Shown here in pieces: positions 17,414 through 25,321 of a stretch of DNA of 64,000 nt. The stretch is from Pelosinus sp. (lineage in GTDB: Bacteria > Bacillota > Negativicutes > Propionisporales > Propionisporaceae). The translations under genes and the position numbers were made by a program. The notes under the pieces were generated by a model. It saw only the letters and a program-made list of their open reading frames with translations, searched no databases and was not told where the DNA came from. The stretch lies in NCBI GenBank assembly GCA_021372375.1, contig JAJFUN010000098.1, positions 1-64,000 of the forward strand, in the 5' to 3' direction. How positions within the stretch are numbered: position 1 is the stretch's first letter; every line of letters starts with the position of its first letter.

Positions 17414-18769
17414 ATGGGGATTTTTCAGGCCTGTGATATTCGCGGCATTGCGGATACTGAGCTTACAGATGATATAGTATATAAAATTGCCTTGGCAATT
17501 GGGACAAAGCTTACAGGGAAAAAAGTGGTTGTCGGTGGTGATGTACGGCTTTCCACGCCGCGGCTCCAGCAAACTTTAATTGAAGGATTAGTATATTCAG
17601 GCTGCCAGGTTATGGATATAGGCACAGTAGCTACGCCGGTTTTTTATTATGCGCTAAAGTCAGTAGGCGCTGACGGCGGGGTGATGGTCACAGCCTCGCA
17701 TAATCCAGCTCCCTATAACGGGTTTAAACTGGTACTTGGGCCGCAGCCGGTATCAGAGGAAGATGTGGCTGAGATTGGCCGGCTTGTTGCGTGCGGGGCT
17801 AGTATCCCCGGGCAGGGCTCAGTGCAAAAATTAGAGGTAGTAGAAGATTACATCAGCTACATAAAAGATAAAGCCAAACCCGAAAGCCTGCGCGTAGTAG
17901 TAGATGCTGGAAACGGCGCGACTTCACTGATTGCGCCGAAGGTTTTTCGGGCTATTGGCTATGATGTGGTGGAGCTATACTGTCAGCCTGACGGGGCCTT
18001 TCCCAATCGTTCCCCCAATCCGGCTTTAGCCGAGAATCTCGAGAGGCTTGGGGACAAGGTACGCTCTACCGGGGCCAGCCTTGGCGTAGCCTTTGATGGG
18101 GATGGGGACAGGGTGGCCTTTGTTGATGAAAATGGCCGGGCTCTTGATAATGATGACATTATGGTGCTGTTAGCTAAATATTATTTAAAAAAACAGCCTG
18201 GAACCATTATTTATGATGCTAAATGTTCGCTGGTCGTGCCCGAAGAAGTGGCAGCAGCCGGGGGGCGGGCAATTATGGCCCGCGCCGGGCATACCTTTAG
18301 TAAGGCTGCCTTTATGCGGGAAAATGCTTTATTTGCCGGAGAAATCAGCGGGCATTTCTTCTTTTCGGAACTGGGCAATGATGACGGCATGTTTGGCGGT
18401 ATCAAGCTATGTGAATTTGTGGCCGAAGCGGGCTCGCTTGCAAGGCTGGTAGATGCTATTCCAAGCTATCTATTGACACCGGATATCAGGATACCGTATC
18501 ATGGCGGAGATAAGCCGGAGGTGCTTGAAACAATCGCCCAAAAGCTTGATGCCTATCAGCTAAACCGCATTGACGGGGTGCGCATAGAGTTTGCTGACGG
18601 TTGGGGCATGATTCGCGCTTCGGTGACCGAGCCGTTATTTACCCTGCGCTTTGAGGCCAAATCAGCCGAGCGTATGCAGCAAATCATGGACATTCTGGTC
18701 AGCGTATTGCCAGAGGCAATCAGCGCAGCAGTACAAGAAAAACTAAGGAAACTTGGTTACAAGATATAA
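17414..18769 (+). CDS. Phosphomannomutase/phosphoglucomutase
   Basis: 451 aa alpha-D-phosphohexomutase. The phosphoserine loop VTASHNPAPYNG is near residue 95, the metal loop FDGDGDRV is near 226, the sugar-binding GEISGHFFF near 312 and a C-terminal phosphate-binding domain follows. It interconverts hexose 1- and 6-phosphates for envelope polysaccharide. The specificity (mannose or glucose) cannot be told from sequence alone. Ribosome binding site AAAGGAGAAC. Confidence 0.93.
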   Translation: MGIFQACDIRGIADTELTDDIVYKIALAIGTKLTGKKVVVGGDVRLSTPRLQQTLIEGLVYSGCQVMDIGTVATPVFYYALKSVGADGGVMVTASHNPAPYNGFKLVLGPQPVSEEDVAEIGRLVACGASIPGQGSVQKLEVVEDYISYIKDKAKPESLRVVVDAGNGATSLIAPKVFRAIGYDVVELYCQPDGAFPNRSPNPALAENLERLGDKVRSTGASLGVAFDGDGDRVAFVDENGRALDNDDIMVLLAKYYLKKQPGTIIYDAKCSLVVPEEVAAAGGRAIMARAGHTFSKAAFMRENALFAGEISGHFFFSELGNDDGMFGGIKLCEFVAEAGSLARLVDAIPSYLLTPDIRIPYHGGDKPEVLETIAQKLDAYQLNRIDGVRIEFADGWGMIRASVTEPLFTLRFEAKSAERMQQIMDILVSVLPEAISAAVQEKLRKLGYKI

Positions 18770-18774
18770 GATAC

Positions 18775-18845
18775 GGTTATGGACTACGGGTCTTGGGTTA
18801 TGAGTATTTGCTTTAAACCCATAACCCGTAACCCATAGCCATAAC
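18775..18845. repeat. Imperfect intergenic inverted repeat (GGTTATGGGTT type)
   Basis: The left arm GGTTATGGACTACGGGT is mirrored by the right arm containing ACCCGTAACCCATAGCC. It is related to the repeat at 4623-4690 and sits between the mutase and yycJ. Probably a dispersed REP-like element. Confidence 0.55.
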
Positions 18846-18868
18846 AATTTATTGAAGGAGTTTTACTA

Positions 18869-19651
18869 ATGCAGTTTCATGTTTTAGCCAGCGGCAGCAC
18901 AGGGAATGCCGTGTTTTTGGAAATGGAAGGGGCCAAAATATTAGTAGATGCCGGGATTAGTGCCAGACGGATTAAAAATGCGCTAGCTTCTATCGGCACA
19001 AATGTAGCAGATTTAGATGGCATTTTGATTACCCATGAGCATCGTGATCATATCAGCGGGATTGCTACGCTGACCAAAAAATACCGCCTGCCGGTGTATG
19101 CCCGGGCAGCCACCTGGAATGCTATGTACTGCCGGGCTGATATTCCGGCTGAATGCTGCCGTGAGCTAGGGGACAGCCTAGATATTGGCTCAGTTAAGGT
19201 TGAGCCGTTCAGTATTTCTCATGATGCGGCTGATCCGGTTGGGTTTAACCTGTTTCAGGGTGAGTTTAAGTGCAGTGTGGCAACAGACCTCGGGTTTGTG
19301 ACAGAGGGAGTAAAGACGGCGCTGGCATTATCTGACGTAATAGTTTTTGAGTCCAATCATGATGTGGATATGCTAAAAGGCGGTTCTTACCCATGGCATC
19401 TTAAAAAGCGGATTATGAGTAACCGGGGCCATTTATCAAATTATGATGCAGGCTGGACGCTGGCGCGCCTCGAGCGCAAACAGCATACCCAAGTGTTCTT
19501 GGCGCACATGAGTCAGGAAAACAATCGACCCGAGCTTGCTGCGCGTACAGTCAGCGAGATTTTGCGCGAGCAGGGTTGTGATAAGGAAATAGATCTTACG
19601 CTGACATTTCCTGATCAAATCAGCAGCATAAAATGGCCGCCGGATAAATAA
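18869..19651 (+). CDS. walJ: YycJ/WalJ-type MBL-fold metallohydrolase
   Basis: 260 aa metallo-beta-lactamase-fold enzyme. THEHRDHISGI near residue 52 is the HxHxDH metal motif, and ASGSTGNAVFLE starts the fold. YycJ/WalJ is a probable 5'-3' exonuclease-type hydrolase linked to genome integrity in Firmicutes. The order yycJ-htrA-rlmH is the common Firmicute walKR-region arrangement, here without walRK in view. Confidence 0.93.
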   Translation: MQFHVLASGSTGNAVFLEMEGAKILVDAGISARRIKNALASIGTNVADLDGILITHEHRDHISGIATLTKKYRLPVYARAATWNAMYCRADIPAECCRELGDSLDIGSVKVEPFSISHDAADPVGFNLFQGEFKCSVATDLGFVTEGVKTALALSDVIVFESNHDVDMLKGGSYPWHLKKRIMSNRGHLSNYDAGWTLARLERKQHTQVFLAHMSQENNRPELAARTVSEILREQGCDKEIDLTLTFPDQISSIKWPPDK

Positions 19652-19739
19652 ATTGTCATAAAGCTGCCATATTTGTGAAGTATGATAATACCAAAACAAA
19701 AAGGTTATATTAGAAATACCTTATTGAGGAGGGCTTATA

Positions 19740-20870
19740 ATGTACAATCGCTATAAAAAATATGCGCCGTATCTGATTGTGGCCGTTATTGGCGCACTCT
19801 TGGGCGGCGGTCTGGTACTGGGCTACGGCAGAGATATTCTGCAAAAAAGAATACCGCAGGCAAGTCAAGAATCGCCGCTGAATAATCCGCTGTTTAACGC
19901 GCCCGCAGCGCAAGCTGGCGTTTCGGATGCTAGGAATACCCCGATAGTGAGGGCTGCCAAAGCGGCTGGACCAGCAGTTGTGGGGATAGCCAACAAAGGA
20001 TATGCGCGGGACTTTTTTAATCGCAAAGTGCTTGTGGAGCAAGGCTCGGGCTCAGGCGTTATTTTTGATAGCAATGGCTATATTGTCACCAACAACCATG
20101 TTGTTGAGGGCTCGCAGGAACTGGCCGTATCGCTCTCTGACGGTCGTGTGCTGACAGGTAAGGTTATTGGTACAGATCCTGCTACAGACTTAGCCGTAGT
20201 CAAAGTAGATGCGACCGGACTGCCAACAGCAGCCTTTGGCGATTCAGACAGCCTATTAGTCGGTGAGCCAGCGATAGCTATCGGCAATCCTTTGGGGCTT
20301 GAGTTTCAGGGCAGTGTGACTTCCGGTGTAATTAGTGCGCTCAATCGCACAGTTGATACCGGTGAACGAAAATTCAAGCTAATCCAGACAGATGCCGCCA
20401 TCAACCCCGGTAATTCCGGCGGGGCGCTAGTTAACGCCGACGGCGTCATTATCGGCATCAACAGCGCCAAGATTGCGGCGCAGGGCGTGGAGGGCATCGG
20501 GTTTGCCATTCCGATTAACACCGCCAAACCGATTATTCAGTCGCTGATTGAAAAAGGCAAAGTAGTGCGTCCGTACCTTGGCATCGGGTTTATTGACCAA
20601 GCCATGGCTGAGAAGAATGGCTATGATTTTCCCTATGAACAGGGCGTCTATGTAGCCAAAGTAGATCCAGAGGGGCCTGCCGGCAAAGCCGGGATACTCA
20701 AGGGCGACGTTATTACAAAGTTTGCCGGCGTAGACATTAAGAGCGGCTCAGACTTGCAGGGGGCAAAGGATGGTCAGTCAGTAGGCAGCAAAGTAGACGT
20801 AGTGGTACAGCGCGGCGGTCAAACGCTAACTTTGCAAATAATGCTTGGGGAAACGCCTAGCAGTCAATGA
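19740..20870 (+). CDS. htrA: HtrA/DegP-type serine protease
   Basis: 376 aa. An N-terminal membrane anchor (YLIVAVIGALLGGGLVLGYG, about 11-30) precedes a trypsin-like domain with His in TNNHVVEGS, Asp in ATDLAVVKV and Ser in NPGNSGGALV, then one PDZ domain (about 285-370, EGPAGKAGILKGDVI). It degrades or refolds damaged proteins outside the cytoplasmic membrane. The stop overlaps the rlmH start (ATGA). Confidence 0.95.
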   Translation: MYNRYKKYAPYLIVAVIGALLGGGLVLGYGRDILQKRIPQASQESPLNNPLFNAPAAQAGVSDARNTPIVRAAKAAGPAVVGIANKGYARDFFNRKVLVEQGSGSGVIFDSNGYIVTNNHVVEGSQELAVSLSDGRVLTGKVIGTDPATDLAVVKVDATGLPTAAFGDSDSLLVGEPAIAIGNPLGLEFQGSVTSGVISALNRTVDTGERKFKLIQTDAAINPGNSGGALVNADGVIIGINSAKIAAQGVEGIGFAIPINTAKPIIQSLIEKGKVVRPYLGIGFIDQAMAEKNGYDFPYEQGVYVAKVDPEGPAGKAGILKGDVITKFAGVDIKSGSDLQGAKDGQSVGSKVDVVVQRGGQTLTLQIMLGETPSSQ

Positions 20871-21346
20871 AGATAACAATCGTTGCCGTAGGCAAAATTA
20901 AAGAAAAATACCTCACCGCAGGCATCGCCGAATTCACCAAGCGCCTCACGCCCTACTGCAAGCTTCACATTATTGAGGTCGACGAAGAACGCATGCCTGA
21001 TAATCCATCAGAGGCTGATAAACTAAGAGTACTCACCCGTGAGGGTGAGCGCATGTTAAAGCATGTCAAAGACTCAAGCTACCTGATTGTGCTTGATGTT
21101 GTCGGCAAACAAGCATCATCAGAAGAACTTTCCGCCAAAATTGACGCTTTGGCCCTCAAGGGCCAAAGCGATATTGTCTTTATTATCGGCGGCGCTTTCG
21201 GGCTGTCGCCGGAAGTGCAGAAAGCGGCTAATGAACGGCTGTCGTTTTCCAAAATGACTTTCACGCATCAGATGATACGGCTGCTGCTTGTAGAGCAGGT
21301 ATACCGGGCGTTTAAGATTAGCCGGGGGGAACCGTATCACCTCTAA
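20867..21346 (+). CDS. rlmH: 23S rRNA (pseudouridine1915-N3)-methyltransferase RlmH
   Basis: 159 aa SPOUT methyltransferase. FIIGGAFGLSPEV and LSFSKMTFTHQMIRLLLVEQVYRAFKI are the cofactor-binding knot, and the end reads SRGEPYHL. RlmH methylates pseudouridine 1915 in 23S rRNA. Its last codons are the attachment site of SCC elements in staphylococci. Here the last codons are GAA CCG TAT CAC CTC TAA, and the same core recurs at 42313 and 43721 with TAT CAT TGG TAG after it. The present C-terminal His-Leu was therefore probably supplied by the integrated element, with His-Trp as the original ending. Confidence 0.96.
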   Translation: MKITIVAVGKIKEKYLTAGIAEFTKRLTPYCKLHIIEVDEERMPDNPSEADKLRVLTREGERMLKHVKDSSYLIVLDVVGKQASSEELSAKIDALALKGQSDIVFIIGGAFGLSPEVQKAANERLSFSKMTFTHQMIRLLLVEQVYRAFKISRGEPYHL

Positions 21347-21359
21347 CGGTGCAAAATGG
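21326..21359 (+). repeat. att core DR1 and left terminal repeat
   Basis: The core GGGGAACCGTATCA (21326-21339) is the 3' end of rlmH. The inverted-repeat part runs from 21332 to 21359. It corresponds in position to the staphylococcal att core (GAAGC-TATCA type). Confidence 0.85.
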
Positions 21360-21395
21360 CCTCGAGTCCTGCAAAAATCAGGGCTTGAGGCCTTG
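21358..21395. terminator. Hairpin just inside the left cassette end
   Basis: GGCCTC-GAG-CCTG pairs with CAGG-CT-GAGGCC (21358-21371 with 21379-21392), followed by TTGTTATTTG. It probably ends rlmH transcription. Similar hairpins sit just inside both other cassette ends. Confidence 0.75.
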
Positions 21396-21546
21396 TTATT
21401 TGTTTGAGTTGCTATAATGATGCCCTGATTGCCCTGATGTATAGAGTAAGAAAAACAGATATATTTGCGATAATTGGCAGGAAAAAAAGAATTTTGCCCG
21501 TAAAATATATTTATTATGAGCTTTTTAGCTAAAGGAGATATATATT

Positions 21547-21573
21547 ATGGGCGATCAAGATACTGGATTATAA
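21547..21573 (+). other. Eight-codon reading frame with strong ribosome binding site
   Basis: AAAGGAGATATATATT precedes ATG and the peptide MGDQDTGL before a TAA. It may be the remnant of a deleted gene or a leader of the next gene. Nothing else is seen between 21396 and 21643. Confidence 0.3.
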
Positions 21574-21643
21574 TTAAAGTGGACATATTCTGAATAGAGT
21601 GTGCCTGCTTTTTTTATAGTTTTATAAAATAGGTGGTGAAAAT

Positions 21644-22858
21644 ATGGCTAATACAGTTAAAAAGAAGCATCCAGACGATATGACTAGAAAAGAATTGATA
21701 TCTCGACTGGAATGGCCTGAAAGAACATTTACGGAGCGATTCAACAAATTCTTGAAATATTACGGAATTAGCAAGAAACACTTTACATATGATGTTTTTG
21801 AAAGTCCACAAGAACGACTGGAGCGAATGTCCTCACAAGATTTAACGGATGAACAAAAGAAACAAGACGAAAACCGAAAGATTCTTATTGATTATCGCTA
21901 CAAGGACTTACTATTTGTGCTTATGAAAGCATATGAAAAACATCCTCTTTATCGAGAAAATTATGATGAATCATCAATCACTTTAGAGCGAGTAATCGCT
22001 TATAATGAAAAGCTAATTGATCTTGTAGATACTCTTCCAGAAGGCATGAAATATAATACCATGGCACATCCAGCTTATTATCGTACAGTTAATCAATTAC
22101 CCACCATGAAGAAATTGTCGGAAAAAATCCATCAGTTTCTAGCGGCTTCTGTATTGGTGCCAAAGCAGGTTAGGTTGCAAGTATGGGAAGAAATGTTTGA
22201 TTTTGTGGATTACATGATTTTTCGTACATTTGATCTTAGTGTAAAGTATCATCAGGAGCAAAAGGAAGTTGGTAAAAGAGAGAAAAACAAGGCAAAAAAA
22301 CGGAATAACTTGCTGAAAACTGATCCAAATCAAGCATACCACGAAATGTTAGCACAGCTTTTTGATGACAGAAATCAAGATGCTAAACAGGATGGAGATT
22401 TACCTTGTGATACTCTTGATGGATACCTTGTTATGCTACTGAAAACTTATATTATTGTAGTTGAGGAATTGGATGCTGCACCGAAATTGCGTGTCGAACT
22501 TGAAAAAGATGTACGACTTTCTAATGAATTAGCAAAGTGTGCCTATAATGAAATTGGAAAAAAGATTGGTGCTAGTGCTAGTGAGGTTCAAGCAGCTGAA
22601 CAAGAAATTTGGAAACAGGAGGTAATCGAGTACGCTGAACAAGCCAAAAAGCCATTTGATTCTGTTATCGAGCTAAGAGAGAATATGAAAGATGTTTGGG
22701 ATAAATTTAAAGATCATGCTGATTGTGATTTAGGGCATAAGCATTATAAGGAGTTCTTGGATTTTTGTGACCAGGTAGAGAAAGCTGTTAATAAGGGGGA
22801 TTATTTAATTACTAATATTGTTAAAGATCCCGCCTTAGATATTGTTAAGAAAAAATAG
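21644..22858 (+). CDS. Hypothetical 404-aa helical protein, first cassette gene
   Basis: No family recognised. The protein is predicted to be mostly helical and charged. It starts MANTVKKKHPDDMTRKELIS with a Ser/Glu-rich region near residue 60-80, and a second helical part begins about residue 195 (EKNKAKKRNNLLKTDPNQAYHEMLAQLF). No signal peptide or membrane segment. It has its own ribosome binding site (AGGTGGTG) and a strong terminator, so it is a single-gene unit at the left cassette end. It may be cargo or a cassette-maintenance gene. Confidence 0.65.
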   Translation: MANTVKKKHPDDMTRKELISRLEWPERTFTERFNKFLKYYGISKKHFTYDVFESPQERLERMSSQDLTDEQKKQDENRKILIDYRYKDLLFVLMKAYEKHPLYRENYDESSITLERVIAYNEKLIDLVDTLPEGMKYNTMAHPAYYRTVNQLPTMKKLSEKIHQFLAASVLVPKQVRLQVWEEMFDFVDYMIFRTFDLSVKYHQEQKEVGKREKNKAKKRNNLLKTDPNQAYHEMLAQLFDDRNQDAKQDGDLPCDTLDGYLVMLLKTYIIVVEELDAAPKLRVELEKDVRLSNELAKCAYNEIGKKIGASASEVQAAEQEIWKQEVIEYAEQAKKPFDSVIELRENMKDVWDKFKDHADCDLGHKHYKEFLDFCDQVEKAVNKGDYLITNIVKDPALDIVKKK

Positions 22859-22880
22859 ATAATAATTCCCGTATTTATCG

Positions 22881-22919
22881 GAACCTGCAAGGATATATTC
22901 CTGGCAGGTTCTTTTTTTT
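22881..22919 (+). terminator. Strong rho-independent terminator
   Basis: GAACCTGC (22881-22888) pairs with GCAGGTTC (22904-22911), with a further inner stem AGGA/TCCT, followed by a run of eight T. Confidence 0.92.
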
Positions 22920-22995
22920 ATTTGCCACATAACTGCTGCTAATTGGGTTATGAATTAAAGTATAGTCATAGGTCAGTTAGTTACTCAGCAGTAAT

Positions 22996-23034
22996 GTTAG
23001 CGCGGCAAGTTTTATTTATATATTGCCGCGTAAC
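22996..23034. repeat. GC-rich hairpin in the gap before the candidate RNA
   Basis: GTTAGCGCGGCAA (22996-23008) is mirrored by TTGCCGCGTAAC (23023-23034) around an AT-rich loop. It stands out in AT-rich sequence and could be part of the RNA that follows. Confidence 0.5.
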
Positions 23035-23069
23035 TGATGAGAAATACGAAATGATCTAAAGTAAGTACA

Positions 23070-23346
23070 GAGGTTGTCGTAACAATTGAGCAATAATGAC
23101 AAAGAGATTTTTATATTCTGCGAAACTGCGCGACAATCAAATACTCTACGGCATGGAGGTAAGGTATTCATTCATTAAAAACTGAATAGGGCGGTTAGCC
23201 TCATGTGACCCGAGAAGGGCATACGGAGTTGTTAATCGTTGCCGATGAAACCGATAGAAATGTTTTGAGCGTGCCAAGGCTTGTAAAGGCCGGGGAAGCA
23301 TCGCGATGCTAAAACGTGCTATTAGGAAAACTCATCGCGTAGGTCT
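23070..23346 (+). ncRNA. Candidate structured RNA or long 5' leader, family unknown
   Basis: The gap 22859-23392 holds a GC-richer stretch with many compensatory pairings. A closing helix pairs CTACGGCATGGAG (23146-23158) with CTCATCGCGTAG (23331-23342). Inside are TATTCA/TGAATA, GGC/GCC, CCC/GGG (GAGAA loop), ATCG/CGAT, and GCATC/GATGC. A long-range helix joins ATAG-AAATGTTTTGAGC (about 23254-23270) to GCTAAAACGTGCTAT (about 23308-23322). An upstream arm GGTTGTCG (about 23073) pairs with CGACAATC (about 23131). It ends about 45 bases before the next gene. I could not match it to a known riboswitch or ribozyme. Confidence 0.5.
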
Positions 23347-23392
23347 TGATTAAATTATTATAAGAAATTTAGAACACTAAGGAGGAATTAAA

Positions 23393-23878
23393 GTGGAAAA
23401 AAGAATTGAAATTGAATTTCCTAAATACTTAATGAAGAGCGTAAAATATTGGTTTGGTCTCTATGAACCAATTTGCCCTCAAAGCTTACAAAAGCTTAGG
23501 GAAACTATCGAGGCACATGGCATAAATTCATATGAAATAGAAAAAGCGGAGAAAAAAATAATAGTAACTGTTTTCTATGAACCACCACTGCTGATTAGTG
23601 ATGGTGAGCAGGAAATGAACATAATGCATAATTTGTTGCTGAAATTAGAAACTTGCTTAGAAGAAGCCGGGATTACAAAAGATAGAGATAATTTTACATA
23701 TTGTGCCAACTATGAAGATGATGCCGAACCATTCTGGCAGGACTTCCCTTTTATAGAGTGGTTTTATAAAAATAAAGCGCTAGCAATGTTATTGTGCGAA
23801 AAGGAAGATTGGAATAAGTTCAAAATAGAGGTGAATAAAAAATATTATCAATTAATAGAAAAACTTTATATGCAATAG
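23393..23878 (+). CDS. Hypothetical cassette protein
   Basis: 161 aa, GTG start with AAGGAGGAATTAAA upstream. No family recognised. It has no signal peptide or membrane segment, and acidic and helical stretches. The middle region (EKKIIVTVFYEPPLLIS then a helix NIMHNLLLKLETCLEEAGI) resembles in layout parts of the next two proteins (RITYCMKSPLPV, FQVTYWFEHKHSC). The three may share a domain, but the identity is low and only a profile comparison would tell. It follows the candidate RNA, which may control it. Confidence 0.6.
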   Translation: MEKRIEIEFPKYLMKSVKYWFGLYEPICPQSLQKLRETIEAHGINSYEIEKAEKKIIVTVFYEPPLLISDGEQEMNIMHNLLLKLETCLEEAGITKDRDNFTYCANYEDDAEPFWQDFPFIEWFYKNKALAMLLCEKEDWNKFKIEVNKKYYQLIEKLYMQ

Positions 23879-23883
23879 GTGCT

Positions 23884-23931
23884 TTTAATATAGAGGCTAA
23901 TATTTTGTATGCTATTAGCCTCTATATTAAA
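23884..23931 (+). terminator. Hairpin terminator
   Basis: TTTAATATAGAGGCTAATA is mirrored by TATTAGCCTCTATATTAAA (long perfect stem). There is no long T-run on the plus strand. Confidence 0.7.
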
Positions 23932-23979
23932 CAGATTACAAATAAAACAAGTAATAAATTACTGAAGGGGGCTTAAAAA

Positions 23980-24402
23980 ATGAGCAGTGCAGAGAATATT
24001 AAAATTGTTGCAGTTCATAACTACGTAAGCAGCGTCGATGAAAAGCAAATATTAGAGGATGGTCAAGAGCTTTCTGTTTTTATACCGTTTAAGAAAATAC
24101 AGATAGCATATAGTCAGGAGCAAAACTTATATCGTATCACTTACTGTATGAAAAGCCCGTTGCCTGTAACAAATGAGTATTGGCATATTTGTATGAATGT
24201 ATGTGAAGATATTTTAGGATTGGCGGCCATTGTAGAAGTTGAAGAGGAACCCCAAAATCAACTATATGTTAAATATAAGATATATAGTGCTGCTACGGCT
24301 GCAGCCTGCACACAGGAAAATGTAATTAATCTGAAGGGCTATTTGGAATGCAAAAAACGGCTTTTATTTCATGAAGATATTATATTGGATGGAAGGGCGT
24401 GA
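23980..24402 (+). CDS. Hypothetical cassette protein
   Basis: 140 aa, with AAGGGGGC upstream of the ATG. No family recognised. A beta-rich core (FIPFKKIQIAYSQEQN, LYRITYCMK) is followed by a helix with WHICMNVCEDI and a strand-turn region. The stop is 4 bases before the next start, so the two genes are co-transcribed. It may be related to its neighbours by a shared domain. Confidence 0.6.
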   Translation: MSSAENIKIVAVHNYVSSVDEKQILEDGQELSVFIPFKKIQIAYSQEQNLYRITYCMKSPLPVTNEYWHICMNVCEDILGLAAIVEVEEEPQNQLYVKYKIYSAATAAACTQENVINLKGYLECKKRLLFHEDIILDGRA

Positions 24403-24406
24403 GGTC

Positions 24407-25249
24407 ATGCCAAAAGCTATAAATCATGCAAGTGACCAATATTTTCAAATTTTGGGCCTGTTTGTATACGGACACGTAAACGTATTAGATAAGCCCATGA
24501 TTAAACAAAGACATCAGTCAATTAGTCGATACATTGATCTCCTGCCTTCTTATAAATTGCAAGAGGACTTGGATAATCAAGTTCGCTGTGCAAGGTTTAC
24601 TTTGAAAAAATCAATTCAGATACAAAACTTAGAAGACCTTGGAATGCAGCTAACACATGTACTGCCAAATAATAAATTAAGTCTTTTTGCAATTAAATTT
24701 CCTGAAAAAGAGCAAGTCATTATTTTTGATGCTTCGCTAGTAAATGATAAATACTGCTTTGAGCAGTATCAGTTTAAGGAAATTAGCAGTTGCGGAAAAA
24801 TAATTATACCTAGGATACCATTAAATCGGGAAAAGGGCATTGACTTAATTAATAAGTCTTTGGTAACGAAAGGGGATGTAGAAGACATGCAAGTTCAAGC
24901 TAAAAATGGCTATGTATTTATTGAGGCAATTCGTTTCTATCGTAAAAATATTACAAAACGGGAAATTGTAGCATTATCAGTATTACTAAGTAAAACGGAG
25001 CCCATACACCATATTGATGTTGCATGCATCCCTAATACTGGTTTATTCCAAGTTACATATTGGTTTGAGCATAAACATTCTTGTTCTGAAGATTATTTTT
25101 ATCTTTGGCTGAGTTATTTCGAAAGTGAGTTGCCCCAAGATTTTTCTGTAGTTATAAGAACACAAGAAGGGCTTACACAGGTTTTTAACTATTTAGCTCA
25201 TGTTCAATCTGATAAATACGTGCCAATTGAACTAAGTGAAATTAACTAA
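24407..25249 (+). CDS. Hypothetical cassette protein
   Basis: 280 aa from the ATG at 24407 (GTGAGGTC upstream), 4 bases after the previous stop; an in-frame ATG at 24371 lies inside that gene. No family recognised. The N-terminal half is basic and helical. The C-terminal 90 residues (IDVACIPNTGLFQVTYWFEH, FYLWLSYFESELPQDF) have the strand-helix layout seen in the upstream gene. Function unknown. SCC elements carry similar unassigned genes next to cch. Confidence 0.6.
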   Translation: MPKAINHASDQYFQILGLFVYGHVNVLDKPMIKQRHQSISRYIDLLPSYKLQEDLDNQVRCARFTLKKSIQIQNLEDLGMQLTHVLPNNKLSLFAIKFPEKEQVIIFDASLVNDKYCFEQYQFKEISSCGKIIIPRIPLNREKGIDLINKSLVTKGDVEDMQVQAKNGYVFIEAIRFYRKNITKREIVALSVLLSKTEPIHHIDVACIPNTGLFQVTYWFEHKHSCSEDYFYLWLSYFESELPQDFSVVIRTQEGLTQVFNYLAHVQSDKYVPIELSEIN

Positions 25250-25261
25250 TCTTTGCAAAAG

Positions 25262-25297
25262 ATAAGCTAAGAGCCTGTTCGAAGGTTCTTAGCTTAT
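25262..25297 (+). terminator. Hairpin after the hypothetical gene
   Basis: ATAAGCTAAGA-CCT pairs with AGG-TCTTAGCTTAT. No long T-run follows, so termination may be partial, and the DUF927 gene could also be read through. Confidence 0.55.
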
Positions 25298-25321
25298 ACA
25301 AAAATTGAAAGGTGGATTATT

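Noticed and set aside
23141-23346. Group I/II intron or known riboswitch
   Set aside because: No intron boundary motifs, reverse transcriptase or known riboswitch core could be found, so it is left as an unassigned structured RNA.
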